Shown here: one piece after another, positions 1 through 10,850 of the stretch
Layout of the letters: each line of letters starts with the position of its first letter
Numbering within the stretch: the stretch's first letter is position 1
From: Podocnemis expansa
Lineage: Eukaryota; Chordata; Testudines; Podocnemididae
NCBI GenBank assembly: GCA_007922195.1
Contig: ML682005.1
Coordinates: 22,898,514 to 22,962,513 of the forward strand
DNA length: 64,000 nucleotides
Reading direction: 5' to 3'
Made by a program: the position numbers and the translations under genes
Notes under the pieces: generated by a model
The model's database searches: none
What the model saw: only the letters and a program-made list of their open reading frames with translations
Told to the model about the DNA's origin: nothing

Positions 1-290
1 CCCCCCCATCGGGGGCTGCACCCCCCTTTCCGGGGCTGCAGCCCCCTTTCTGGGGTTGCAGGGTGAGCTGCCGCAGCCGCTCACCCCCAGGGGGCTGCAG
101 CCCCCTGGACCAGGTACCGAAATAGCAAGTTCACAGTGTGAACTTGCTATTTCGATTCCCGGTTTTTTCCTTATTTCGAATTAACATTTTGTTATTTTGA
201 AATAAGTTGTTTCAAAATAAGGGTTATTTCGATATACGGTTGTTGCGAAACAACCATATCGAAATAACTGGCTGTGTGAGAACACAGCCT
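1..290. mobile_element. Foldback MITE (TTATTTCGAAATAA-rich), left end at or beyond the window edge
   Basis: A GC-rich block of CCCCC and GGGGCTGCA motifs (1-110) is followed by palindromes: a hairpin around AAGTTCACAGTGTGAACTT (128-147), several inverted TTATTTCGAAATAA-like words (170-265), and a terminal hairpin GGCTGTGT/ACACAGCC (271-290). The same vocabulary recurs at 23837-24319, so I take this as a copy of the same non-autonomous DNA transposon. Superfamily is not assigned because the left end and TSD cannot be seen. Confidence 0.6.
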
Positions 291-766
291 TTGGGACTTG
301 ATCTTATGGTTTCTTTCAGGTTTATTGCATTGTGACTCTGTTTCTCTCCCTAATTTTGATAGCTTATTTGTTGACAGTAGTAAGTATGATATCCCATGCA
401 TCTGTTGCTCCAAGTCTTCCTCATCTTCCTTCTACAAAATTGTTTTAGAGAAAAATCTGCTGCAGAAATTTCTTTTCCAAACTTGTATTTCACTGCCATA
501 CCTTTGTAACTTTTCATACCTTTGTAACTTTTAAGATCTTGCATTGAAGTCTTGGTAGCTCAGAAGTTTGGAGGCTTCTTAAGAATGCTCCCTAGAGGTT
601 TGCGGTCTGTTCAAACTATTATTGTGTGTCGATAGTGGTACTGATGAAACTTTTGACATCCATCAACACAGGCAAATGTTAATCTTTTTATTTGAACTTT
701 ATTTTTCTCTGTTAGCATTCTTCATGCATGTGCCAGTGTAGACTTTTTTCCTTCAGCAGCATTACC
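291..766. other. Unassigned unique-looking sequence
   Basis: AT-rich sequence. Short ORFs on both strands here have no recognisable domain. A tandem duplication of TACCTTTGTAACTTTT lies at about 498-532. Nothing else is seen. Confidence 0.5.
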
Positions 767-774
767 CCAACTGC

Positions 775-1302
775 CAGGGCTGGCGCAAGATTTTTTGGGG
801 CCCTAGGCACCTGAGATTTTGCCCCTTTCCACCCCCCCCAGGCCAAGCAGTGGGCTGGCTGATGGGCATGGGCTGAACAGCAGCCTGCAGGCCGGATGGT
901 GGACTGGCTGGTGCAGCAGGCCATATGGGGGAGGGGGGTTGCTGGCTGGTGTGGTGGGACTTGGGGGGGGAGGCTCAGGTGCTGGGCCAGATGGTGCGCC
1001 GGACCGATCAGGGGGCTGTGTAGTGCGCTGGCTGGTGTGGTGGGTTGCTGGTGAGTGGGCGGCAGACTAGCCCCAAGCCAGCAGAGCCACAGGCCAGCAG
1101 AGGGTTTCCTGCCCCTCCCTCCCTTCCTCTCTCCCACCTACTCCTCCTAGCCCCATTCAAAGCCTGTCCCTAGCCTCCCCCTAGCACTCACCAAAAACGG
1201 TTCTTGCCTTGTTGTACACTTGGCTACATGCAAAGCAGCACCCCATAGTGTTTGGCACCCTAGGCACCTGCCTAGGTTGCCTCTGTGGTAGGAATGGCCC
1301 TG
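775..1302. mobile_element. hAT-type MITE with perfect 8-bp TSD
   Basis: The element starts CAGGGCTGGCG and ends GGAATGGCCCTG, so the ends are inverted (CAGGGC.../...GCCCTG). It is flanked on both sides by CCAACTGC (767-774 and 1303-1310). An 8-bp TSD with CAGGG termini is the hAT (Charlie-like) signature. The interior is GC-rich (CTGGCTGGTGTGGTGGG-like repeats) and holds no transposase; the ORFs in it are compositional. Confidence 0.85.
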
Positions 1303-1487
1303 CCAACTGCTCTTTCTGAAGTATCCACTTGCAGTGTCATTTCTGTGTTGTTACTGTAGTATTATAGTTTGGTTTCAAAACTGATGGTGTCCTTCATGCT
1401 TTGGAAAGTCTTGTTCAGATTTCTACGCCACTGTTGTTCTATGGATGGGGGGCATGTTAATTTGAGTTGCTGTTATTTCTGCTAATA

Positions 1488-2370
1488 GAATCATGGGGTT
1501 GGAAGGGACCTTATGGGGTCATCTAGTCCAACCCCCTGCTAAAAGCAGGACCCTTCCCACTAAATCATCCCAGCCAAGGTTTTGTCTAACCGAGCCTTAA
1601 ATGTTTTCAAAGATGGAGATCCCACCACCTCTCTAAGTAACCCATTCCAGTGCTTTACCACCCTCATAAGGAGAAAGTTTTACTAATATCCAACCTTGAC
1701 CACCCTAGCTGCAACTTGAAACCATGGCCCCTTGTTCTGTCCTCTGTTACTACTGAGAACAGCCTAAGTCCCTCCTCTTTGGAACACCACTTGAAGTATT
1801 TGAAGGTTGCTATCAAATTCCCCCTCAGTCTTCTCTTCTGCAGACTAAATAAGGCTAGTTTGTTCAGTCTCTCCTCATAAGTCATGTGCGTCAACCCCCT
1901 AATCATTTTCATTGCCCTCCGCTGGACTTTTTCTAAGTTGCCAGCATCCTTTCTGTAGTGCAAAGCCCAAATCTGGACAAAGTATTCCAGATGCGGCCTC
2001 ACCACAGCCGAATGGAGGGGAATAATTACATCCCTCAATCTCCTGGCAACACACCAACCATTGCAGCCCAATATACCATTAGCCTTTCTGGCAATAAGAG
2101 CATATTGTTGGCTCATGTCCAGCTTCCCATTCACCATAATCCCCAGGTCCTTTTCTACAGTGCTGCTACTTAGCTAATCAGTTCCCAGTCTGTAGCAGTA
2201 CATGGGATTTTTTTCATCCTAAATGCAGGAGTTTGCACTTGTCTTTGTTGAACCTCATGAGATTTCATTTGGCCCAATGCTCCAATTTGTCTAGGTTTCC
2301 GTGAATGCTATCCCTGCCCTCCAGCGTGCTTACCATTCCCCCCAGTTTGGTGTCATCCACAAATTAATCT
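1488..2370 (-). mobile_element. CR1 LINE fragment, 3' half
   Basis: Read on the minus strand, this runs from the RT motif C region to the CR1 3' terminus. The plus-strand start (GAATCATGGGGTTGGAAGGG) is the reverse complement of the canonical CR1 3' end, where GGTCCCTTCCAACCC precedes ATTCT repeats. The upstream end stops near 2370 inside the RT domain, as expected of a 5'-truncated CR1 insertion. Confidence 0.93.
1664..2137 (-). pseudogene. CR1 ORF2 reverse-transcriptase C-terminal region (relic)
   Basis: This is the C-terminal part of the CR1 ORF2 polyprotein, which in an intact element carries an endonuclease and a reverse transcriptase that prime synthesis at the target site. The 157 residues contain the family's hallmark tail: KANGILGC near the start, then RDVIIPLHSAVVRPHLEY, a YRKD word, and RRAMKMIRGL. 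The catalytic box lies just upstream in a broken frame: the region at 2344-2366 encodes F-V-D-D followed by TKLG, where F-A-D-D is usual. The N-terminal RT and the endonuclease are missing. It is a dead fossil sitting in a truncated insertion and is not expected to be expressed. Confidence 0.9.
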
Positions 2371-3051
2371 CATTATGCATTTTGTTAGGGCAGGCTGGTT
2401 TCCAATTCCTTTTGAGTGGTTGGTGCTTTTTAATTGCTTTATCATTTTTACTTTATTTGGATGAAGGTCTGATGCTTCCTTTTTCTAAAATGTGACCAAA
2501 GTAACTAGCTTATTCTATTGTTCATTTTGCTGAGATCCATTACCTGAATCCTGTGAGTAGTGTGACTAGGTTTTTGTCAGGCCCTTTTCTGTTGCAGCCA
2601 TGTATTAGAACAGAGGTAGTTAATGGGCCACCAGATGTTTTTGAATGGACTGAAAACTGTTTTTGTTTGCTGATCATTATCATTATTGTTATTGCTATAT
2701 GAAAAATGATTCTCTGGAGTCTGGATCTTGATTACACCTTGATAAAAAATAATTGACTATTCTGTACTGTAATGTTACCAATGAGAGCTTTAGCTCCTGC
2801 CAATGTTTCTAGTATTTTGTGGGCCTTATTCTGGAATATTTCTTGTGAAGATGATATACAAAAGGGCATTCTTTTGAAGTGTCATTCCAAATTGAATATT
2901 TTAAGTGGTTGTCTTGCTTCTTTCCATCAAGTCTGATCTGCCAGTGTCTGGACTGAGTGTCAAGTACATTGAATGCACTTGATGCAGAGAGCTTGTGAGT
3001 GATGTCATCTAGGGTGGCAGACTATAGTGCTCCTGCATTAGTGGTTTGTCT
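2371..3051. other. Unassigned sequence
   Basis: AT-rich, no ORF of note, no repeat family recognised. Probably intergenic or intronic. Confidence 0.5.
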
Positions 3052-3059
3052 GTCTGGAT

Positions 3060-3523
3060 CATTGGTTCCCAGTCTTTTCAGTAATATGACACACTTCAAA
3101 GAGACAAACAATTCCATGGCACACCCACTTTTTTCAGCTGAATTGATCACTCATAAATGTTACATTTACCTACATTTGCTACGGTTACTGTCTTACTGGA
3201 GTGGTTTGCAACATAGTAAATACAACAAGCTTAAGAAGGATCAAATGCATTAATATTTCATATTCATCAGGGCAAAAATGTATGTGATCTCAATTTTGCC
3301 CTTTGGCTACCTGTGTTTGGAATGTTAATGTTTTAGAATCAGAAGACTTATAGCTCCTGTTTAATTAGATGATTGATTTTCTCTAGTTTTATGAGTCATA
3401 ATTTTGGTTGGATAGAATACTGTTAAAGATGAGACAATGTTTGATTTCCATTGATTTTCAATACCTTTGTACAAAATCTCATGGCACACCAGTGTGCCCT
3501 GGTACACTGTTTGAAAACCACTG
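3060..3523. mobile_element. hAT-type MITE with near-perfect 8-bp TSD
   Basis: The left end CATTGGTTCCCAGTC and the right end GTTTGAAAACCACTG are inverted partners. The flanks are GTCTGGAT (3052-3059) and GTCTAGAT (3524-3531), one mismatch in 8. The ends resemble the Charlie-type CAGTGGTTCTCAA terminus. No transposase is present. Confidence 0.8.
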
Positions 3524-3531
3524 GTCTAGAT

Positions 3532-5351
3532 CTTGAGGGTCTACGCATATCCAGATTGCACTATATTTTTGTTTTCTAGTGCAACCATTGAGCTGACCCA
3601 TTTGGATGGTTTGTTCATCTATTGCATTATATGCAGCTTTTCTGTGGGCTAGAGTTCCTTATCCACTTATTGATCATAGTAGTCACTCTGGGGTGTGCTC
3701 TATCAGCACCGTGCGTTTAGACAATTTGATGTTGCAGTGCACCAATAGACACTCCATGCCTTCAAATACATCAGGAGATCTTTTCTTAATTTCTGTTGCT
3801 TTGAGACATCCTTTTATTGATTTCACTGCCATTAGGATTTTCATCAAGTGTAATGATTTTAAAATTGTCAGCCCCAATACTTATTTTGCTGGTGTATTTA
3901 TTACATAGAATAAATGGTGAATTCTCAATTACTTGTACCTATATTTAACATTACATTTCACTACTCTTAGGAGCATGTGTCCTTCAGGTCCTGCTGCTGC
4001 TGCTGCTGCTGATAGTGTTATGATGTGGCCTAGACTATTTCTTTTATTTTGGGATTCAGTTTACTTGTGCCCTAATAACAATTTTGAATTTTATGGACCT
4101 ATTAACATAGCTACATATGCTTCACTATTATCCTTTTCCTTATTCAGTACTTTGGCCAAAAAGAACACTTTTGTGCATGTTGTGAAATGCTTCTCTTCGG
4201 TGGTGGTCTGTAGCTGCATGCACGGCCTGCACTTTTCAGTTTGCCTGTGTGGCATGCTAGCACGGGCATTTCTTGCTTTGACTTATGTGATAAATGTCTG
4301 TTGCAAACCTCTTGTGTTGGTGCCTCTGCTGCATGTTTCTCTTTTAATGCTGTGTGTGACTAGTGCACACTTATCTCTTTGTAATGAGTGTGGTGGTTTC
4401 CTAGTCTTACCTATCTAGTTTATCATATGGATGCTGAGATGGGTTTCTTTTGCTCTTTGCATGTCTTATGCTATGGCTATGCAATAGCTTTTTCTAGTGT
4501 TAAGTTGTAGTAATTTTCCTTGTATTTCTTTTGAATTTGGCCCCTTTCAGATCTTATACTTCAGAATGTCATCCATACTGTGACAGCGCACTCTTCATTA
4601 TCAGCTGTAGGTGGGTTAACCACATGCTTAACCAGCTGTCTCAGCAGTTTCCTGATTTCACTCATAGAAATTCCCCCCCCCCATGTTTTTCTTTGGAAAA
4701 CAATAGGCTTCAAATAACTCAACAGCTTGTCTGGATTTTTCCTATCTGCTCCAGCAAGTTTGTCACTAGAGACCCATGCTCTACAGATGTCCTGGCCTTT
4801 TTGTCCAATATCATATATTAAAAAAGAACAACCTTCTGGGCTGCAGACCTTTTATCTGTCTCAGGTCCTATACAGATCAGCTCCATTATCTTCTTCCACC
4901 TAACCCAGTTCTTTGCAAGGCTTTTGTTTCAAAGTCTGTTGGTTTCACATTTCCTGCATAATTCTGGTCAAGAGCCATAGCTACTTTTACTCCTGACACC
5001 ATATATTGTCTTTGTTTTCTCACAGGAATGAAGGTCCACATAGGGTAAAGAAGAGCTCTGCTTACAAAGCTTAATATACACACAGTACTCCCAGCAGCAC
5101 AGCTCACCCGCAAACACACCAGAAATCTAGTGTATCAAGATCACTGTGTGTGGCCTTTCTCGAAGGGACAGAATACCAGTTGCCTAAATGTGCATGAATA
5201 TAATACAGTAGTGACTCACCCTTCTCTGCAAGTGTATATGTAGCTAACATACTGCAGTTTTCATTTCAGGCATTTGAGGAAGTAGATTTATGCCCATTAA
5301 AGGTTTGTGTGTTAAATAAACGTGTTAATCTTTAGAAGTGCTGCAGGACTG
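3532..5351. other. Unassigned sequence with a short CTG tract
   Basis: A CTG run lies at about 3989-4011. A C homopolymer lies at 4673-4682. The plus-strand ORF at 3933-4418 (161 codons) is rich in Cys, Leu, Phe and Val, has no recognisable domain, and lacks splice or codon-use support, so it is not called. No repeat family is recognised. Confidence 0.5.
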
Positions 5352-5352
5352 C

Positions 5353-5565
5353 TTCCAAATGGGTAGGCATGTTAGTCTATAGCAAAGCAAACAAGGAGCA
5401 TACTGGTATTTTGAACGACTAACACACTTATTTATCACATGAGCTTTCATGGGAGAAAATCCCACTCTTCAGGTGTCTAACGAAGTGGGATTTTCTCCCA
5501 TGAAAGTTCATGAGCTATATAGATTTGTCTTTTAAGTGCTTGTTTTGCAGGACTCCTAGTTTGTT
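5353..5565. mobile_element. Foldback retroposon, copy 1
   Basis: The left arm reads TTCCAAATGGGTAGGCATG ... CATGAGCTTTCATGGGAG and the right arm reads back as its inverse through CTCCCATGAAAGTTCATG, ending near AGGACTCC. The arms meet head to head around 5470-5485. The plus-strand right arm contains CTAACGA, a GTGGGA/TCCCAT stem and GAAAG, the hammerhead-like block discussed in the findings. Other copies lie at 21636, 23774, 26434, 28139 and 46706. Confidence 0.75.
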
Positions 5566-6712
5566 TTACATGCAATTATCTGTCTTAACTGTGAAGTCTG
5601 CAGGGAACAAGAGCTCCTGGGTGATGGGAAATAACCTTGTTTTATATGTGGCTCCTAAACAGATGCCCTTGAGAATGCAGTCCTGCAAGGAGTAGTCAAG
5701 AAAGGAGTAGACAGGCTCTCCTTGACTTCAGCAGATGACTGCAAAAGACTCTGAGTCATGAGTAAAGGGCACAATTTATATTTTAAACTTATTCTGAGCT
5801 TCTTTATTTGGATATAAAGAAGAAAGGGACCAAAATCCTTTGGCTATTGAGAATGTTCTTGGAGGACTGGTTGGTCTGATTAACACACAAACATTTAGAT
5901 AGCTTACGACTTGCTATTGCCTTCATTGGGACAAGATTGGGCCCCAGATTGGTAAAAAATTGTTAGATATGAATCTTACCACCATAAGCCATATTTAAAG
6001 AGGAGGCTTATGTATGTAATTTAGTGGGAAATTCAGATTGTTCATTCATTTTATTTATTTGGTCTATATACTATTCAGTCCAAATATTTGAGATTTTTAT
6101 CTGTAATGTATAAATACCAGTGGAAATATTTTATATTATCATATACAACCACAGCTTTATAAAATTTTGATCAATTGAAGAAGATAATTTTAGGGCCTAA
6201 ATCTGAAAAACTGTATTCAAGTGAGTAAGGATTTCTGTAACCCTGCTGAAGCCGATGAGATTGCACCTTGTGAAAGAGGATTTACAAAACTAGTGTGGCT
6301 ACCCTCAGGCATTCAAAAATTATGAGTCAGCCCCCCCATCCAGGAAATTAGGTTTAAAATAATGAAATATTAAAAATAATAAATTTGATATTTTAGGGTT
6401 TTTGAGGAGTGGAGGAGAGGGGCTGTTTCCTGTGGTTTGAGCTTGTAGTAGACGTCAAACTTTTTTCTCTGCAGACAGAAATATCTCTGCCCTGAGTGCC
6501 TCCATTGTTTATTTCACTGAGATTCTCCTGAAATCACTTGGTTTTAGGAGCTGGGGCTTTAAGAAAAATACCAACTATCACATAAGGCTACGCTGTGAGT
6601 TGGGATGTGATTTCCCCTGCTCATGTACAAATACTCACACTAGCTCTCATCAAGCTAGCATGAGTGTAAACAGCAGTGTATCTGTGGAAGAAGAGGCAAG
6701 ATTGAGCCACTT
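5566..6712. other. Unassigned sequence
   Basis: AT-rich. A short stretch near 5910-5950 (TTGCTATTGCCTTCATTGGG followed by ACAAGATTGGGC) resembles a phrase also seen near 53755-53780, suggesting an old dispersed repeat. Nothing coding is recognised. Confidence 0.45.
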
Positions 6713-6715
6713 CAA

Positions 6716-7037
6716 GTCTCTGTCGACACTGCCAATTTAGTTCGAATTAAGGAGGCTTAAGTCAAACTAAATTGGTCCCAGTCTACGTTAGCCTTTCTTT
6801 AGTTGGAACTAAGAAATTCCTTAGTTCAAACTAGTAAGTACCAGTGGTTAGTTCGAACCAAGCGCTTAGTTCGAGCGTTAGTTTGAACCAAGTGCGATGT
6901 AGACTCAAACTAGTGCTTAGTTTGAATGAAGTGTGATGTAGACTTGAAGTAACAAAGTGTACTAATTCAAACTAACGTTAGTTCAAACTAGTCCACAATG
7001 TTAGTTTGAACTAACTTTCCCTAATGTAGACATAGCC
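6716..7037. mobile_element. Foldback MITE, GGCTATGTCTACA-type ends
   Basis: The left end GTCTCTGTCGACACTG and the right end AATGTAGACATAGCC are inverted. The interior consists of repeated, inverted TTAGTTCGAAC/TTAGTTTGAAC words. CAA occurs on both sides (6713-6715 and 7038-7040), compatible with a 3-bp TSD. This suggests a Harbinger-like MITE, though the superfamily is inferred. Related ends occur at 14581, 41735 and 48181. Confidence 0.75.
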
Positions 7038-7040
7038 CAA

Positions 7041-7545
7041 GTGCCTACATACTGTAGTGGATTTGTATTCAGCACAGCTCATCTGCATCCCCACTGCCAT
7101 TTCACAGACATGAATACAATTTAGAGCAAAATCACTGTAAGACAGTATGACCAAAGGACCCATTGGTGTCATTTGGCAGAGGATTTTACAGGGATCCACA
7201 TATGTAATAGTTCACCAAAGGGAAGCATGTGCTGTTTAGCAAAAGCCAGTAGCCCACGGACCAACATAACTGTTCCAAGGTGTTTGTATGGGAAATAGAT
7301 CATGATTATGTGAAATATTTAGGTTCCAAAACTATTGAAGTAAAACTTGCCACCTGAGGTGAGATGAACTGAGGAGTGGGGGAGGGAGGGACATCTGTGG
7401 AGACAGGCTTTGTTTGGCATGTGGGCCAGGTATGAGCCTCAGGATTTCCAAGGAAACCTATGATAAATTTCTGAAGAAGGGCCCTGCTTCCTAGGGTAAG
7501 AAACAGTTGTCTAACTGCATTGGAGAAAGGGTTGTACGCAGTGCA
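7041..7545. other. Unassigned sequence
   Basis: No recognised repeat or gene signal. Confidence 0.5.
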
Positions 7546-7553
7546 GTTGTATC

Positions 7554-7903
7554 CAACGTTCCCTCTAATTTTTCATAGGCTATGTGCGCAAAAAATTTAT
7601 TTTGTGCAAATTTTTGGAGCTAGTGTCCAAATTTGTGCGCACAACAGGAAGTGTGGTCAAATTTGTGAGTGCAATGAAGCGAGTATGATGCAAATAATAT
7701 CTAAATTTTATTTTGATCTGGCAATGGAAATGATTTTATAAATTACAAAACCTGATTTGAAACATGTTACTTGAAATCACTTTCTTAAAGTAGCATAAAA
7801 ACATTAGCACTGTTGAATTTTTTTGTGCACAAGTTATTTTGTTGTGTGCATGGGTTTCACAATCTGTGTGTGCGCACACGCGCACAGCTTAGAGGGAACA
7901 TGG
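7554..7903. mobile_element. hAT MITE, TGTTCCCTCTAA family, perfect 8-bp TSD
   Basis: Starts CAACGTTCCCTCTAA and ends TTAGAGGGAACATGG, flanked by GTTGTATC at 7546-7553 and 7904-7911. It is 350 bp long, AT-rich inside, with no transposase. The same family lies at 14857-15210 in reverse orientation over its whole length. Elements with the same ends but different interiors lie at 35575-36086 and 45583-47943. Confidence 0.9.
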
Positions 7904-8363
7904 GTTGTATCTGTGTTGGTCCCAAGATATTAGCAAAGCCAAAATGGATGAAGTATTCCTTTATTGGACTGGCTTCTGTTGGTGAGATAGATAAGTCTTC
8001 AAGCTCACAGAACTTTGAGGATCTGTCACCAAGGTGGCAAGCTGACAGTGTGATTGTCTCATGAAAAGAGGATCACAGACAGCCTGGCTGAAAGCACTCA
8101 TAAGTGGTAATTGTATTGCCCATGAACATCTTGTTAATTAAGTCTAGACTTGAGAATGCCTTTTATCATTTTATTTACATGTAACCATTTGTTTCCACTA
8201 CTACTACTTGCTGTTTTATTAAATAAACCTGTATTTGATTTCCCCACAAACATGGCTAAGTGTGATAAGAAGAGAGGTGTTCTGAGGTGCCACTGGTGGT
8301 AAGCAGGGCATGTATTGTTTCTTTGAAAGCAGCACAACTGTGACTGCTATGAGAATCCAGTAG

Positions 8364-8553
8364 TTCTTCTTTGAGCAGGGCTCCCGACTGCTCCACTTAA
8401 GATGTTTGCGTGCCGCAACACCCCAGATCAGAAAACTTTTCTGAGTAGCAGTGGCTTGGGCAGCTGGGAGATGACAGCGGTGTTGAGAGTTTCCCGCTGT
8501 TGGTGATGTCGGCCGCTCACTCTCGCCGCTGCCGTTGACTCCTCAGTTCCTTT
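8364..8553 (+). repeat. DIRS left inverted terminal repeat
   Basis: Begins TTCTTCTTTGAGCAGGGCTC and runs through GCTCCACTTAAG, CAGAAAACTTTTCTGAGTAG and TTGACTCCTCAGTTCCTTT. It is inverted relative to 14003-14200, with scattered differences. It lies upstream of the gag-like ORF and would be expected to hold the promoter; I see no clear TATA box. Confidence 0.9.
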
Positions 8554-8715
8554 CTACCGCCAGAGACTCCGGACCGAGTCTGTGGTGGCTCTCCCTCAGG
8601 AATAGATCTACGGTCTTAGAGCACTCCAAAACTTACAAAAAAGAAAAAAAGAAAAAAACAAAACAACAACAAAACAAAATAAGAAGAAGGAAACCGGAGA
8701 CTATAAGCAAGTGCT

Positions 8716-10768
8716 ATGCCGAACTTGTCTGGCTTGAAGCGCTGTGCTTCATGTAACGAGGCAATGCCTGCCTCTGACAGGCATGAGTCCTGCATTAAGT
8801 GTCTGGCAGAGGGGCACCTCTCACATAAGTGCCAGCACTGTAGAAACCTAATGAGCAGGACCAGAAAGGAGCGTGAGAGGAAACTCAAGCTATTGTTGTT
8901 AGAAGGCTCCCTCTGTCCCGCATCTGACTCTGGTGCCTCTCCTCATGCCGCTGAGGGAACGCACAAGTGGCAGTCTGCTGCCTCATTGCTGGTCCCTAAG
9001 AAAAGATCCAAGGCCACCAAGCCACAATCATGGCACCTACAGCAGCCTCCCACTGAAGTGGGTGGCAACCCTGCTAGCACCGTGTGCAAAAAGGCGCTGA
9101 AAACCATTCGCGCCCCAGCACCAACAGCACCGCAGATTCAAATGGCACCACCATTCGCGGCCATGCCGAACACAGCACAGGCACTTGCGGTATCCTTTAT
9201 ATCCGTACCGCTGATGCCAGCGGTCTTGCCAACACCGCTCATGGCACCAGTGAACGTACCGACACCGGTACCGAACCCAGTGCCGGTCTTCCTCTCGCCG
9301 GCACCCTCTACCCGTATCACATCAGCACAGCCCGTAACTCCACAGAGCACAGCAGCACCAGCAGCAACCACGGCACCGCAGCCAAGGACAGTGCGGGATC
9401 CCTCACCGCGGCCAGCATTTACAAAGCACAAGAAGTCTAAGCATATGGGGTTGACGAGGACCTTACCATTCATTCCTCTCCCATGTCACCCCTCTTCCAA
9501 ACGGATTCCTCTGACACCAGTACCCCATCCACATCGCCATCAAGGGACACTGCTCTGTCTGCCACATCAAGTCCTACACCGAGTGAGGCACTGCCACAGC
9601 AAGTGGCTCAGATGCCAGTCTGCAATCCCAACTTCACTTCGTCCTGGCCTTATCCCCCCTGGATGGTTTACCCTCAACAAGGGATGAATTACATTGCATG
9701 GCAACCCTACAATATGCCACCTCCACCCAATAGTGTGTCGACAGGGCTGCCAGCAGTACAGGCTCTGCCACTGGTAGCAGTCACGATGCCAGCTACTGCT
9801 ATGACAAACCCAGATGATTCCATGAAAGAACCCCTTCAACAGGGGAAAAACAGTGACACCAAGCAGTTCCGTGATTTGTTCAGAAGGGCAGCTGAGTCTA
9901 TGGAGATTTCACTGCACAAGACTCAGACCACACAGCATAAGCTATATAGAATTCTGCAAGTGGCAGGCTCCAATAAGTTAGCCCTCCACATGGATGAGGG
10001 CATGCTGGAGCCCACAGACAAGATTTGGCAGACACCAGCTTCCGCACCTCCATCCAACAAGAGGGCAGATAAGAAGTATTTTATTGCCCCCAAAGGGAAT
10101 GAGTTCCTATTCACTCATCCTCAGCCCAACTCTCTGGTAGTGGAGGCAGCAAATCAAAGGAGTAGACAATCGTATTCAAAGTCCAACCTTAATAACAGAG
10201 AAGACAAGAAACTAGACACCCTTGGGAAGAAGGTGTACACGTCAGCGGCTCTCCAGCTGAGAACTCTAAATTACACAGCATGCTCACTAATTATAATCAC
10301 GACATCTACACCAAACTCAATGAGTGTCTTAACTTTATTGTACAGGACAAACAAGAACAACTCACTCTACTCATTACAGAAGGCTTGCTGGCGGCCAGAA
10401 CAGCTCTTCAAGCCTCTTTGGATGCCACTGATGTCGCTGCCAGGACTCTGGGCATGGCTGTGGTGATGAGACACTCCTCATGGCTACAAGCAGCAGATCT
10501 CCCCAAGCAGATGCAATGAACTATCGAGGACCTTCCGTTTGATAAAGAGAACCTGTTTGGGAAGACAACAAATGACGTAATGCACGGTGTAAAAGACTCA
10601 AGAGCTACCTTGAGAACATTGGGGATCTTGACCCCACTCGCTAGAAGGAGATTCTACAAAAATCAACCCTCTAACTTTAGATACTCACAAAGCCAATTGA
10701 ATCATAGAGTGGATACTTACAGGAACAAACCTCGACAATCTCGAAGGCGTAGACAACCAAATGATTAA
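8716..10768 (+). pseudogene. DIRS gag-like ORF1, frameshifted
   Basis: This is the DIRS ORF1 product, a presumed Gag-like nucleocapsid protein. The first ~40 residues are cysteine-rich, with C-x2-C, C-x2-C, H and C-x2-C spacing (RCASC ... CIKC ... HKC-x2-C), followed by a basic stretch (RTRKERERKLK) and a long Pro/Ala/Thr-rich linker, both usual in vertebrate DIRS gag. The reading frame moves from frame 1 to frame 3 near 9445 and to frame 2 near 10270. There is an in-frame TGA at 10517-10519, after which the same frame stays open to the stop at 10766-10768. The ATG at 8716 is chosen because it opens the cysteine-rich domain. Two indels plus a stop make it a pseudogene; apparent ORFs in the other frames here are shadows. 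Confidence 0.85.
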
Positions 10769-10850
10769 CACCAAAATCCACATCCAGGCAACATGAAACA
10801 ACAATTTTGATGATCATGTCGAGGGAGCAACCAGCCATTCAGCTTTCCAA

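Noticed and set aside
712..1137. ORFs rich in Pro, His, Gly and Trp
   Set aside because: They lie inside the hAT MITE at 775-1302 and reflect its GC-rich repeats.
3933..4418. 161-codon plus-strand ORF
   Set aside because: No domain, no signal peptide or promoter I could support, a CTG tract inside, and no splice-bounded context.
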